Translations under genes and position numbers: made by a program
The notes under the pieces: model-generated
Seen by the model: only the letters and a program-made list of their open reading frames with translations
What the model was told of the DNA's origin: nothing
Databases searched by the model: none
Assembly (NCBI RefSeq): GCF_014873875.1
Contig: NZ_JADBEM010000001.1
Span: 1,860,001-1,924,000 of the forward strand
Direction: 5' to 3'
Length of the DNA stretch: 64,000 nt
From: Actinopolymorpha pittospori
Lineage (GTDB): Bacteria; Actinomycetota; Actinomycetes; Propionibacteriales; Actinopolymorphaceae
In this document: positions 52,365 to 61,385 of the stretch, piece after piece
Layout of the letters: every line of letters begins with the position of its first letter
Position numbering within the stretch: position 1 is the stretch's first letter

Positions 52365-54053
52365 ATGGCCGCGAAGGCCACGATCGTTGATCATGGCTGG
52401 GTGACCCACGCGAGAAGCCTCGACCACCTCGACCGGAGGCGCTTCCTGCGCGGCCTGGCCGGTGGTGCGCTTCTCGGCCTCGCCGCTCCGGTGCTGAGCG
52501 GCTGTCAGTTCGGTGGTGTCGCGGAGGGCTCCGGTGCCGACGGCGGTGGTGCGCGGCTGCCGAAGTACCTGCCCTACGCCGGTCCGCGACCCGACCTGCC
52601 GGGCACCGAGGACGGCGTGAACCCTGCGTTCTTCCGGTTCCCCACCAACCCCGTGCGGGGCGTCGCGGAGGGGCCCGGGCAGGGCCGTCGGGTCCGGATC
52701 GTCACCACGGTCGGCGGACCCGTGCCGCCCGGCCCCAACCGCAACGGCTACTGGGCCGCGCTGAACGCCCGCGTCGGGGCCGACCTCGACTTCGAGATGG
52801 TCCCCGCCGCCGACTGGCAGCGCCGGTTCGCGAGCCTCGTCGACGGCGACGATCTGCCGGACCTGGTGCGGATCCACCCCGGGGCACCCGACCGGTCGGC
52901 GTTGCTGAACGAACGCTTCGCCGACCTCACCGAGCTGCTGGCCGGCGACGCGGTCGCCGACTTCCCGTTCCTGGCCAACCTCCCGACCTACTCCTGGCGC
53001 GGCGTGCTCAACGACGGCCGCCTCTACGGCGTCCCCGTCCCACGGCCCCTCGCCGACACCACCATGTACATCCGCACCGAGCTGGTCCCGCACCAGGGCC
53101 GGCTCACGCCGTCGTCGTTCGCGGAGTTCCGCGACCTGTGTCGCTCGGTCACCGACCCGAAGGCGCGGCGCTGGGCACTCGCCTGCCCGGACGAGCTCGT
53201 GGCGTGGGTCTACGGCATGGCCGGGCCGGCGACGGTGTGGGTGGAGGACAACGGCCGCTTCACCCACCAGTACGAGCGGGACGAGTACCGCCGGGCGCTC
53301 TCCGCGGTGATCGAGCTGGTGCGGGCGGGCTGTCTGCACCCGGAGTCCTTCACCGCCGACCTGGTGAAGCGACGGACCCTGCTCAACACCGGGCAGGTCG
53401 TGATGAACCACGACTCCTTCACGGTGTGGGCGGACACCCACGGCGACCCGGACGCGGACCCGAACGCCACGACGCAGGTGGCGACCCTGCGCGGTCTGGT
53501 GCCACCCGGGTTCGACGGAGGGGAGGGCGCCCAACGCGGCGGGACCGGCAACTCCGGCTTCACGGCGTTCCGCAAGGCCGACACCAAGACCCTGCGCCGG
53601 CTGCTCGGCGTCCTCGACTGGCTCGCCGCCCCGCTCGGGACGCAGGAGTACCTGCTGCGCAAGTTCGGCCGGTCGGGCGCCGACCACACCCTCGTCGACG
53701 GTTACCCGGTTCTCACCGAGACCGGCAGGCGGGAGACCGGGCTGCCCACCAACTACGTCACCGACTCCCCGCCGACCCTCGGCCCGGCTCCACAGGTGGA
53801 CGTCGCACCGGCGTACGCCTGGCAGGCCGCGATCATCCCGATCACCCGGCACGACCCACGAGTCGGGCTCTTCGCGCCCACCGAGGCGGTCAAGGGGGCC
53901 GCGCTCGCGGCCAGGATGACGGCGCTCCAGCGTGAGGTGGTGCAGGGCCGCCGCACGCTCGCGGAGTGGGACGACGCCGTGCGGCGGTGGCGCGAGGACG
54001 GCGGGAACACGATCCGGTCGGAGTACGAGCGATCCTTCGAGCAGAACTCCTGA
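52365..54053 (+). CDS. extracellular solute-binding lipoprotein (paralogue of 43515-45161)
   Basis: 562 residues from ATG 52365 after GGGGGGAGGG. Twin-arginine-type signal DRRRFLRGLAGGALLGLAAPVLSGC with lipobox Cys at ~46. The mature part parallels the other SBP position by position (LPGTEDGVNPAFFRFPTNPV, NGYWAALNARVGADLDFEMVP, DAVADFPFLANLPTYSW, PPGFDGG, TQEYLLRKFGR). The same family, perhaps different sugar specificity. It follows the GH6 gene by 75 bp. No transporter membrane or ATPase gene is close. Confidence 0.86.
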   Translation: MAAKATIVDHGWVTHARSLDHLDRRRFLRGLAGGALLGLAAPVLSGCQFGGVAEGSGADGGGARLPKYLPYAGPRPDLPGTEDGVNPAFFRFPTNPVRGVAEGPGQGRRVRIVTTVGGPVPPGPNRNGYWAALNARVGADLDFEMVPAADWQRRFASLVDGDDLPDLVRIHPGAPDRSALLNERFADLTELLAGDAVADFPFLANLPTYSWRGVLNDGRLYGVPVPRPLADTTMYIRTELVPHQGRLTPSSFAEFRDLCRSVTDPKARRWALACPDELVAWVYGMAGPATVWVEDNGRFTHQYERDEYRRALSAVIELVRAGCLHPESFTADLVKRRTLLNTGQVVMNHDSFTVWADTHGDPDADPNATTQVATLRGLVPPGFDGGEGAQRGGTGNSGFTAFRKADTKTLRRLLGVLDWLAAPLGTQEYLLRKFGRSGADHTLVDGYPVLTETGRRETGLPTNYVTDSPPTLGPAPQVDVAPAYAWQAAIIPITRHDPRVGLFAPTEAVKGAALAARMTALQREVVQGRRTLAEWDDAVRRWREDGGNTIRSEYERSFEQNS

Positions 54054-54158
54054 CGACACTCCAGGCGACACTCTGACGACACCGGGGGGACGCGCCGCAC
54101 GGCCGGAAACGGGCCTCTCGCCGTGAACTTGGTGGGCGGTGCAGACAGCGGCGCCCAG

Positions 54159-54177
54159 TAAGGTTAGCCTTCTCTTG
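54159..54177 (+). promoter_or_regulatory. IdeR/DmdR-like iron box upstream of siderophore permease operon
   Basis: TAAGGTTAGCCTTCTCTTG matches 13 of 19 positions of the TTAGGTTAGCCTAACCTAA-type consensus; the left half-site is nearly perfect. It is 88 bases before the first permease ATG. Expected to repress the operon when iron is sufficient. Confidence 0.6.
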
Positions 54178-54264
54178 GTTCGCGGCCGGGGCGACACGCG
54201 CACGCCGTGAAACCGACCCGGGCATCGGCGCCAGGTGTGCCCCCATTTCGACCGGAGGACGTTG

Positions 54265-55368
54265 ATGGGCCGACTCGCAGGTGCGCCCGAGCGCCCAGGC
54301 GGAACGCTCCTCACGGATGGTAGAGCGGACGACACCGAGCCGTCGCAGGGGGCGCCCGGCAGGAGTCGACGCAGCAACACGGTCCGTGGGGTCGGCCTGC
54401 TGATCGCCGTCGGTGTCCTGGTCCTCGCCGTCCTGCTCAGCATCGCCGTGGGCTCGACCCAGATCCCGCTCTCCACCGTGCTCGACGTACTGGCGCATCG
54501 TGGCAACTCCAACGCCGCCATCGTCATCTGGGACCTCCGGCTTCCGCGCACGGTGCTCGGCATCGCCGTCGGCGCCGCTCTGGCCGTCTCCGGCGCTCTC
54601 ATGCAGGCGCTGACCCGCAACCCGCTCGCCGACCCCGGCCTGCTCGGGGTCAACGCCGGAGCCTCCGCCGCCGTCGTCATCGCCATCGCGTTCCTCGGCC
54701 TGTCGAGCCTGGTCTCCTACGTCTGGTTCGCGCTCATCGGAGCCGCCCTCGCCTCGGGGGTGGTCTACCTGCTCGGCTCGCGCGGGCGGGGCGGATCGAG
54801 CCCGGTCCGCCTGGCACTCGCGGGCACGGCGATCACCGCGGCGCTGACGGCGTTCATCTCCGCGATCACCCTCACCAACACCGACGTCTTCGACCAGTAC
54901 CGCTTCTGGTCGGTCGGCTCGCTGGCCGGCCGGGACGCATCCGTCCTCACCCAGGTCGCGCCGTTCCTGGTGATCGGCCTGGTGCTCGCCCTCTTCCTCG
55001 GCGGCGCCCTCAACGCCATCGCGCTCGGCGACGAGACCGGACGCGCCCTCGGCGCCCACCTCACCCGGACCAGGATCCTCGGCGCCTGCGCGCTCACCCT
55101 CCTGTGCGGAGCCGCCACGGCGGCCGCCGGGCCGATCGGCTTCGTCGGGCTCACCATCCCCCACGTCGCCCGCGCCATCACCGGACCCGACCAGCGCTGG
55201 GTCCTCGCCTACTCCGCCGTCCTCGGACCGATCCTGATGATCGGCGCCGACACGCTCGGCCGGATCGTCGTCCGCCCCGGTGAACTCGAGGTCGGCATCA
55301 TCACCGCCATCGTCGGGGCACCCGTCTTCATCGCGCTGGTCCGCCGACGCAGGATCGCCGCCCTGTGA
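54265..55368 (+). CDS. iron-siderophore ABC transporter permease (FecCD family) 1
   Basis: 367 residues from ATG 54265 after GGAGGA. A ~45-residue hydrophilic N-terminus then 9-10 helices. Family motifs: LRLPRTVLGIAVGAALAVSGALMQALTRNPLADPGLLGVNAGASAAVV and AAAGPIGFVGLTIPHVARAITGPDQR, ending near RRRRIAAL. First gene of the operon; stop overlaps the next GTG by four bases. The IdeR-like box is upstream. Confidence 0.93.
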   Translation: MGRLAGAPERPGGTLLTDGRADDTEPSQGAPGRSRRSNTVRGVGLLIAVGVLVLAVLLSIAVGSTQIPLSTVLDVLAHRGNSNAAIVIWDLRLPRTVLGIAVGAALAVSGALMQALTRNPLADPGLLGVNAGASAAVVIAIAFLGLSSLVSYVWFALIGAALASGVVYLLGSRGRGGSSPVRLALAGTAITAALTAFISAITLTNTDVFDQYRFWSVGSLAGRDASVLTQVAPFLVIGLVLALFLGGALNAIALGDETGRALGAHLTRTRILGACALTLLCGAATAAAGPIGFVGLTIPHVARAITGPDQRWVLAYSAVLGPILMIGADTLGRIVVRPGELEVGIITAIVGAPVFIALVRRRRIAAL

Positions 55369-56447
55369 GCGCCCCCACCCGCGACGCCGCGCCGGCGGAG
55401 GTAGTCCACCCCACCGGCCGGATCCTGCGGACCCGAAACGGCGGGCTGTCCCTGCGCATCGACAGCCGTGTCCTCGTGGTCTGCCTGCTCATCCTGGCCG
55501 CGGCACTCGCCGTCTGCGTGGTGAGCATCGGCACCGGCGACTTCCCGCTCTCGCCCGCGGAGGTCCTGCGTACGCTCACCGGCCACGGCTCCAAGGCCAC
55601 GGAGTTCGTCGTGATCACGCTCCGGCTCCCCCGCATGCTCACCGGCCTGCTGGTCGGCGCCGCGCTCGGTGTCGGCGGAGCGGTCTTCCAGAGCCTGTCC
55701 CGCAACCCCCTGGGCAGCCCCGACATCGTGGGCTTCACCACCGGAGCCGCGACCGGCGCGGTGATCGCCCTGCTGGTCTTCCACGCGGGGGCGGCCGTCG
55801 TCGCGGTAGCGGCGATCGTCGGCGGTCTCGTCACCGCCCTGCTGGTCTACCTCTTCGCCTGGAAGCGCGGAGTCCAGGGCTACCGGCTGGTGCTCATCGG
55901 TATCGGGGTCAGCGCGATGCTGGCCTCCGTCAACAGCTACCTGCTCACCCGGGCCGACGTGCGAGACGCCCAGGCCGCCGCCGTGTGGCTGACCGGAAGC
56001 CTCAACGGGCGCGGCTGGGAGCACGTCCTACCGGTCGCCGCCGCCCTGCTCGTCCTGCTCCCCATCCTGCTGCTGTTCGGCCGGCGGCTGCGCCTGCTGG
56101 AGATGGGTGACGACACCGCGACCGCGCTCGGCGTACCCGCGGAGCGGTCCCGACTGATCCTGATCGTCGTCGCCGTGGCGATCACGGCGGTCGCGACCGC
56201 CTCCGCCGGCCCGATCGGGTTCGTCGCGCTGGCCGCGCCGCAGGTCGCGCGCCGGCTCGTCCGCGCACCCGGCGTGGGCCTGGTGTCGTCGGCGCTGATG
56301 GGAGCGTTCCTGCTCGTCGCGAGCGACCTCGCGGCGCAGCGGCTGCTGGCGCCGACCCAGCTGCCGGTCGGTGTCATGACCGGCGCGGTCGGCGGTGTCT
56401 ACCTCGCCTGGTTGCTCGCCCGCGAGTGGAGGTCGAGGATCACGTGA
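55365..56447 (+). CDS. iron-siderophore ABC transporter permease (FecCD family) 2
   Basis: 360 residues. LRLPRMLTGLLVGAALGVGGAVFQSLSRNPLGSPDIVGFTTGAATGAV and AGPIGFVALAAPQVARRLVRAPGV are the FecCD hallmarks; about ten membrane helices. GTG at 55365 overlaps the preceding stop. With the first permease it forms a heterodimeric channel. Confidence 0.93.
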   Translation: MSAPTRDAAPAEVVHPTGRILRTRNGGLSLRIDSRVLVVCLLILAAALAVCVVSIGTGDFPLSPAEVLRTLTGHGSKATEFVVITLRLPRMLTGLLVGAALGVGGAVFQSLSRNPLGSPDIVGFTTGAATGAVIALLVFHAGAAVVAVAAIVGGLVTALLVYLFAWKRGVQGYRLVLIGIGVSAMLASVNSYLLTRADVRDAQAAAVWLTGSLNGRGWEHVLPVAAALLVLLPILLLFGRRLRLLEMGDDTATALGVPAERSRLILIVVAVAITAVATASAGPIGFVALAAPQVARRLVRAPGVGLVSSALMGAFLLVASDLAAQRLLAPTQLPVGVMTGAVGGVYLAWLLAREWRSRIT

Positions 56448-56467
56448 GTGGAGGAGGAAGGAACGCC

Positions 56468-57304
56468 ATGCCCGCCATGCCCGCCGAGCCGGCCACCACC
56501 AGCCGGCTCCACGCCGAGCAGGCCACCCTGGCGTACGACGGCAGAGTGGTCAGCGAGAACCTCGACGTGGCCATCCGGGACCAGTCGTTCACGGTGATCA
56601 TCGGCCCGAACGCCTGCGGGAAGTCGACACTTCTGCGGGCCCTGGCGCGGATGCTCAAACCGCGCACCGGCGCCGTCTACCTCGACGGCCAGGTGATCTC
56701 GTCGTACGGCTCGAAGGAGGTCGCCCGCCGGCTCGGCCTCCTCCCGCAGACCTCGATCGCACCGGACGGCATCACCGTCGCCGACCTGGTGGCGCGGGGA
56801 CGCTACCCCCACCAGCGGCTGCTGCGGCAGTGGTCCCGCGACGACGAGCACATCGTCGCGGAGGCGATGCGGTCCACCGGGGTCACCGACCTGGCCGACC
56901 GGTTCGTCGACGAGCTGTCCGGTGGCCAGCGGCAGCGGGTCTGGCTCGCCATGGCCCTCGCACAACAGACCTCCCTGCTCCTGCTCGACGAGCCGACGAC
57001 CTTCCTCGACATCGCACACCAGATCGAGGTCCTCGACCTCTGCGCCGACCTGCACGAACGCGAGGGCAGGACGATGGTGACGGTGCTGCACGACCTCAAC
57101 CACGCGGCGCGGTACGCGACCGACCTGCTCGTCATGCGCGACGGTGAGGTGGTCGCATCCGGACCGCCGGCCGAGGTGATGACCGCGGAGCTGGTCGAGA
57201 AGGTGTTCGACCTACGCTGCCGGGTGATCGAGGACCCCGAGACCGGCACGCCCCTGGTGGTGCCGGCCGCCCGGGCCCGCACCGCTGTCGGCGTCGGTCG
57301 CTGA
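56468..57304 (+). CDS. iron-siderophore ABC transporter ATP-binding protein
   Basis: 278 residues from ATG 56468 after GGAGGAGGAAGG (the longer GTG frame from 56426 overlaps the permease). Walker A GPNACGKSTLLRAL, Q-loop LLPQTS, LSGGQRQRVW, Walker B LLLLDEPTTFLDI and H-loop VLHDLNHAARY, the FepC/FhuC form (GPNxCGKST). Powers the two permeases. Third gene of the operon; the receptor gene is at 59787-60827 on the other strand. Confidence 0.94.
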   Translation: MPAMPAEPATTSRLHAEQATLAYDGRVVSENLDVAIRDQSFTVIIGPNACGKSTLLRALARMLKPRTGAVYLDGQVISSYGSKEVARRLGLLPQTSIAPDGITVADLVARGRYPHQRLLRQWSRDDEHIVAEAMRSTGVTDLADRFVDELSGGQRQRVWLAMALAQQTSLLLLDEPTTFLDIAHQIEVLDLCADLHEREGRTMVTVLHDLNHAARYATDLLVMRDGEVVASGPPAEVMTAELVEKVFDLRCRVIEDPETGTPLVVPAARARTAVGVGR

Positions 57305-57397
57305 CCCCGCCGAACCTCGCCCGCGTCCGATCCCACCCGCGATCCCGCCCCCGATAACCGCTCGACCCCGCGGCCCCTCGCTTGTAGCGTCCGGCGG

Positions 57398-58036
57398 ATG
57401 CGAGGTGTCGATCCGAAGGACGTCGTACGCCGCGGATACGACGCGATCTCCCACGCCTACCGCGCGGACGACGCGGACGAGGGCGGATACGCGCCCTGGA
57501 TCCGTGGGCTCCGGCGCCGCCTTCCCGCTCGGGGCACGGTCCTGGATCTCGGTTGCGGGTGCGGCATCCCGGTGGCCAGGGCGCTGAGCGAGGCGGGTCA
57601 CGCGGTCACCGGCGTCGACCTGAGCGAGGTACAGATCCAGCGGGCCCGCACGCTCGTGCCGCGAGCCACGTTCCGCACCGCCGACGCCACCGAGGCCGAG
57701 TTCCCGGCGGCGTCCTTCGACGCCGTGGTCTGCCTGTACGCGTTGATCCACATGCCACTGTCGGAGCAGCCGGTACTCCTGCGCCGAATCGCCACCTGGC
57801 TACGTCCCGACGGCTGGTTCCTGGCGAGCGGGGGACACCAGGCCTGGACCGGCACCGAGGACGACTGGCTCGGCGCCGGAGCCACCATGTGGTGGAGCCA
57901 CGCAGACACCGCGACCTACCGGACCTGGATCATCCAGGCCGGGCTGGTCGTGACGGATGAGGAGTTCGTACCCGAGGACGAGAGCGGGCACAGCCTCTTC
58001 TGGGCGCGGCGCCCGGCGACCGCGACGACCCCTTAG
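57398..58036 (+). CDS. class I SAM-dependent methyltransferase
   Basis: 212 residues; ATG 57398 (TAGCGT about 7-13 bases upstream, leaderless is possible). Motifs VLDLGCGCGIPVARALSEAGHAVTGVDLSEVQIQRAR, TADATEAEFPAASFDAVVCLYALIHMP, LRPDGWFLASGG. Small-molecule methyltransferase of unknown substrate. Not obviously part of the iron operon (94 bp gap). Confidence 0.85.
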   Translation: MRGVDPKDVVRRGYDAISHAYRADDADEGGYAPWIRGLRRRLPARGTVLDLGCGCGIPVARALSEAGHAVTGVDLSEVQIQRARTLVPRATFRTADATEAEFPAASFDAVVCLYALIHMPLSEQPVLLRRIATWLRPDGWFLASGGHQAWTGTEDDWLGAGATMWWSHADTATYRTWIIQAGLVVTDEEFVPEDESGHSLFWARRPATATTP

Positions 58037-58147
58037 AGGGGGTTTCCCCGGCGCCCAAGCCCAGCGCGGTCGTGGCTTGGACGAGGTGGGCGAGCAGGTA
58101 ACGCTGGAGAGGAGAACCGGATCCTGCCGCCCAGGGAGGAGAGTGCG

Positions 58148-59177
58148 ATGACCCGGAAACAGCGGTCCACCCCAGTTCAGACGACGTCCTACCTTGAGGC
58201 CGGACCGAGGGACGGCCCGGTGGTCGTCCTGGTGCACGGGTGGCCAGGGCTGGCGGTGACCTGGCACCACCAGATCGACCACTTCGCAGCTGCCGGCTGT
58301 CGGGTCATTGCGCCCGACATGCGGGGATACGGCGCGTCCACCGTTCCTGAGGAGTCGTCGGCCTACCGGCAGGAGCTGATCGTCGCGGACATGAATCGGC
58401 CTGCTCGATCACGTCGGCGCCAAGAAGGCGATCTGGGTCGGCCACGACTGGGGAAGTTCGACCCTCTGGAACATCGCCGCGCATTTCCCCGAGCGCTGCA
58501 CCGCCGCGATCAGCCTCGCCATCCCCTTCGGGACACAGGGTTTCGGTGGCCGGACGTCGAGGATCGACCGGGAGCGCTACCCCGAGGAGTCCGACCCGTT
58601 CGGCCAGTTCGACTACATGGCCTTCTACGAGCAGAACCCGCGCCGCGTCACCGGCGTTTTCGACGCCAACCCCGCCAGCACCGTGCGGTACTTCTTCCGC
58701 CGGGGGGATCCCGCCGTCCTGACCCGGCGGGCGCCCTCATCGAACATCACCCGCGACGGGGGCTGGTTCGGTGGCGCCGACCAGGCGCCGGACGTTCCGC
58801 TGGACCGGGCCATTCTGGACGACAACACCTACGCCGCCCTCACCTCCGCGCTGCGGACCAACGGGTTCCACGGGCCGCCGGGCTACTACCTCAACCACGC
58901 GGACAACGCCCGCTACGCCGAGTCGGCGTTGCACGAGGGCCGGCTCGACATGCCCGTCCAGTTCGTCGGGGCCGAGTACGACGACATCGCCGACATCCAC
59001 GTCCCGTCCGCCCACACAGCGATGCGGGACACGTGCCGGGACCTCACCGAGTCCGTGGTTTCCGCCGGGCACTGGCTCCAGCTGGAGAAGCCGGACGAGG
59101 TCAACCAGCTCATCGAGGACTGGCTCCACACCAAGAACCTCGTTCCGACGGGCCAGCACGTCCGCGTGAGCGACTGA
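58148..59177 (+). pseudogene. epoxide hydrolase/haloalkane dehalogenase-like protein, frameshifted
   Basis: Residues 1-~83 from 58148 (VVLVHGWPGLAVTWHHQIDHFAAAGCRVIAPDMRGYGAS) are an alpha/beta hydrolase N-terminus with HGWPG oxyanion loop. The continuation (LLDHVGAKKAIWVGHDWGSSTLWNIAAHFPERC..., Asp nucleophile in GHDWG) is in a different frame from about 58403 to the stop at 59175-59177. One extra base near 58397-58402 accounts for it. GHWLQLEKPDEV supplies the catalytic His. RBS GGGAGGAGAG precedes the ATG. Real mutation or sequence error. Confidence 0.8.
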
Positions 59178-59214
59178 GATCTCGATTCTGTGGGTGGTCC
59201 CGAGCTGACCCGAG

Positions 59215-59577
59215 CTAGTCCGTGGGGCCTTCGGCAAAGTCGATCTCGACCATCGGCGCGTTGCGAACCAGCTCCTCGAGCGAGGACTGACCGAGGTACC
59301 ACGAGGTCTGCGCGTCGGTGAAGACCAGGTGGCGCAGCCGCGGATCGGTGATCGGCCGCGCCGTGGCAGGCAGGTCCTGGTCTGCGACGTGCACGATCAC
59401 CGCGGGGTTGGTGAGGACGTTGGCGTACCAGTGCCGGGGGCCGGGCGTGCCTGTGACGACGAAGCGCCCGTCCACATGGAACCACCAGATCTCGATCCGC
59501 AGCGGCCGTCCTGACCGGCGTCCCCGCGTCGTGAGGTCGATGGTCCGAATGGCCGCGAGTGCCGCGATGTCGATCAT
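59215..59577 (-). CDS. F420H2-dependent quinone reductase/nitroreductase family (DDN-like)
   Basis: 120 residues from ATG 59577 (GAGG a few bases upstream). Split beta-barrel pattern: TIDLTTRGRRSGRPLRIEIWWFHVDGRFVVTGTPGPRHWYANVLTNPAVIVHVADQDLPATARPI, the family signature with TRGRRSG and the GPxxWYxNxxxNP region. Reduces quinones or nitro-compounds using F420H2; cytoplasmic or membrane-associated. Substrate unknown. Confidence 0.85.
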   Translation of the reverse strand: MIDIAALAAIRTIDLTTRGRRSGRPLRIEIWWFHVDGRFVVTGTPGPRHWYANVLTNPAVIVHVADQDLPATARPITDPRLRHLVFTDAQTSWYLGQSSLEELVRNAPMVEIDFAEGPTD

Positions 59578-59682
59578 GCACCTCAACCTAGAAGCTCTAC
59601 CGTGGTTCAGGTCAAACGACGGGTGCGGGAGCTACCCAGCAGCCGTCTCCGGCCCGTCGACCTGGACCCTGAACATGGAAAC

Positions 59683-59719
59683 GCCCCGGGGAGAAGGGTC
59701 GCCGACCTCTCCCCGGGGC
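59683..59719 (-). terminator. hairpin terminator downstream of the siderophore receptor
   Basis: Stem GCCCCGGGGAGA (59683-59694) with TCTCCCCGGGGC (59708-59719), 13-nt loop that can also pair. Between the receptor stop and the F420-type gene, so the two are separate transcripts. Confidence 0.75.
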
Positions 59720-59786
59720 ACCGGTCGTCACCGGTCACGCTTCCCCCGCCTGTTGTCCCCCGCCTGTTGCTCCACGCCTGCGTTCA

Positions 59787-60827
59787 CTACCCCCGCTGGG
59801 CGTCCACGCCGAACGTCTTGGCCAGGTCGTCCAGGATGTAGTCGGCGCCCTGGATGCTGCACGGCGTCATCCACAGTGCGTCGTCGACGTCGTGCACCTC
59901 ACCCTTGAGTCGCTTCCACAGCGGGTTCGCCTCGAACTTCGTCTTGGTCTTCGCCGAGGAGCCGGCATCGTCGGCGTACGTCGTCACGAAGATGTGGTCG
60001 GCGTCGGCGTCCGGGATGCGTTCCTCGGAGATCTCGATGGCGATGTTCGCGGGATCGGCGACGTCCTGTGGCTTCGGGCGGGCGAGCCCGGCGTCGGTGA
60101 GGACGATGCCGCTGAACGACAGCTTGGTGTAGAGCCGGGTCGGACCGTCGACGAACCGGACGACGGAGATCGTCGGGTTGTCCGCCTTCGCGTTGATGGC
60201 GTCACCGATCGCCTTGGCCCGCTGCTCGTAGGCGGCGATCTTGGTGGCGGCGAGCTTCTCCTCACCCAGCGCCTTCGCGAGCAGGGTGATGTTGGACTTC
60301 CAGGTGGGTCCGCTGCTCTCCGACATGATGGTCGGCGCGATGGCGCTGAGCTTGTCGTACAACGCCTCGTGCCGGACCTTCGCCGTGACGATCAGGTCGG
60401 GCTTGAGCGCGACGATCTTCTCCAGGCTCGGCTCCTCCAGGGAGCCGACGCTCACGGCGTCCTTGCCGAGCGTCTCGCGGGCGGGGCCGAGGTAGCTCGG
60501 AAGCTCGTCGCTGATCGCGCGGTAGGAGGTGAAGCCGACCACCGGAGTGTTCAGCAGCAGCGTGTCGTCGACGAAGCTGCTGTCGAGCGCCACGACGCGC
60601 TTCGGCTTGGTCGGGATCTCCGTGCTGCCCATCGCGTGCTTGACGGTCCGCGGGAAGCCGGTGTCGGACTTCGCGGAGTCGCCGGCTCCGCCGCCGGCGG
60701 CATCTCCACCGGAGCTGTCGGTGGTCGCGGCGCCGCCACCGCAGCCGACGGCCAGGGCGAGGACCGCGATGAGCGGGGCGAACGTCGTCGCCAACCGGCG
60801 AAGCGCTGGAGGCCTCGAGTTCGTCAT
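59787..60827 (-). CDS. iron-siderophore ABC transporter substrate-binding lipoprotein
   Basis: 346 residues from ATG 60827. Signal plus lipobox (TTFAPLIAVLALAVGC, Cys ~29), Gly/Ser linker, then a FepB/PF01497-type fold: HAMGSTEIPTKPKRVVALDSSFVDDTLLLNTPVVGFTSY, SLEKIVALKPDLIVTAKVRHEALYDKLSAIAPTIM, and a second lobe with ISVVRFVDG... HIFVTTYADDAG... DDALWMTPCSIQGADYILDDL. Likely receptor for the permeases at 54265-57304. IdeR-like box 54 bases upstream. Confidence 0.93.
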   Translation of the reverse strand: MTNSRPPALRRLATTFAPLIAVLALAVGCGGGAATTDSSGGDAAGGGAGDSAKSDTGFPRTVKHAMGSTEIPTKPKRVVALDSSFVDDTLLLNTPVVGFTSYRAISDELPSYLGPARETLGKDAVSVGSLEEPSLEKIVALKPDLIVTAKVRHEALYDKLSAIAPTIMSESSGPTWKSNITLLAKALGEEKLAATKIAAYEQRAKAIGDAINAKADNPTISVVRFVDGPTRLYTKLSFSGIVLTDAGLARPKPQDVADPANIAIEISEERIPDADADHIFVTTYADDAGSSAKTKTKFEANPLWKRLKGEVHDVDDALWMTPCSIQGADYILDDLAKTFGVDAQRG

Positions 60828-60880
60828 GGGGGCGTACTCCCTTCGGGGCGACCGCCGGGATGGAGTCGCACGAGGAGACA

Positions 60881-60899
60881 TTAGCTTAGGCACGCCTAA
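60881..60899 (-). promoter_or_regulatory. IdeR/DmdR-like iron box upstream of the siderophore receptor
   Basis: TTAGCTTAGGCACGCCTAA matches 15 of 19 consensus positions and contains a perfect CTTAGGC-AC-GCCTAAG palindrome (60885-60900). It is a better match than the box at 54159. Confidence 0.8.
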
Positions 60900-60923
60900 G
60901 TCGTGACGAGTCCTGCGATGTTG

Positions 60924-60978
60924 GCCCAACCGGTCCGACAACCGACCCAACCGACCCAACCGTCCCAACCGGCCCAAC
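60924..60978. repeat. CCCAACCGR-type short tandem repeats
   Basis: Five or so imperfect 9-10 bp copies of CCCAACCG(A/G) between the receptor promoter and the rhodanese stop. Non-coding. Confidence 0.75.
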
Positions 60979-60983
60979 TGTGC

Positions 60984-61385
60984 CTAGCCGGGCGGGCGGG
61001 ACGGCAGCCCGGCCGCCACCCACGCGACGAAGCCGCCGTCGACGTCGGTCGCCCTGGACAGCCCGAGGTCCTGCAGGCAGGCCGCGGCGAGACTCGAGGT
61101 GTAGCCCTCCGAGCACAGGACGATGACCTCGACGTCGTAGCCCTGCGCCTCGGGTAGCCGGGCGTCGCTGGTCGGGTCGAAGCGCCATTCGAGGACGTTG
61201 CGCTCGACCACCAGCGCGCCGGGTACGGCACCCTCGACGTGGCCCTCCCGGGCGCGCTGTTCGCTGGGCCGGATGTCGACGAGAACCGCGCCGCCACGGA
61301 CCCGGTCGTAGGCCTGCGCCGGGCTGAGCCGGCGGAGCCGGGCCCGCGCCTGCGCGAGCACCTCGTCGATGGTTCTTCTGGTCAC
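60984..61385 (-). CDS. rhodanese-like sulfurtransferase
   Basis: 133 residues; GTG 61385 overlaps the cysteine dioxygenase stop (GTGA). Domain: GAVLVDIRPSEQRAREGHVEGAVPGALVVERNVLEWRFDP and the active-site loop VLCSEGYTSS with catalytic Cys. Moves sulfane sulfur, plausibly onto or from products of cysteine catabolism made by the upstream dioxygenase. Confidence 0.88.
   Translation of the reverse strand: MTRRTIDEVLAQARARLRRLSPAQAYDRVRGGAVLVDIRPSEQRAREGHVEGAVPGALVVERNVLEWRFDPTSDARLPEAQGYDVEVIVLCSEGYTSSLAAACLQDLGLSRATDVDGGFVAWVAAGLPSRPPG

Noticed and set aside
51087..54686. 1199-codon minus-strand frame under GH6 and SBP genes
   Set aside because: Longest frame in the region but composition is an antisense shadow; both plus-strand genes have signals and motifs.
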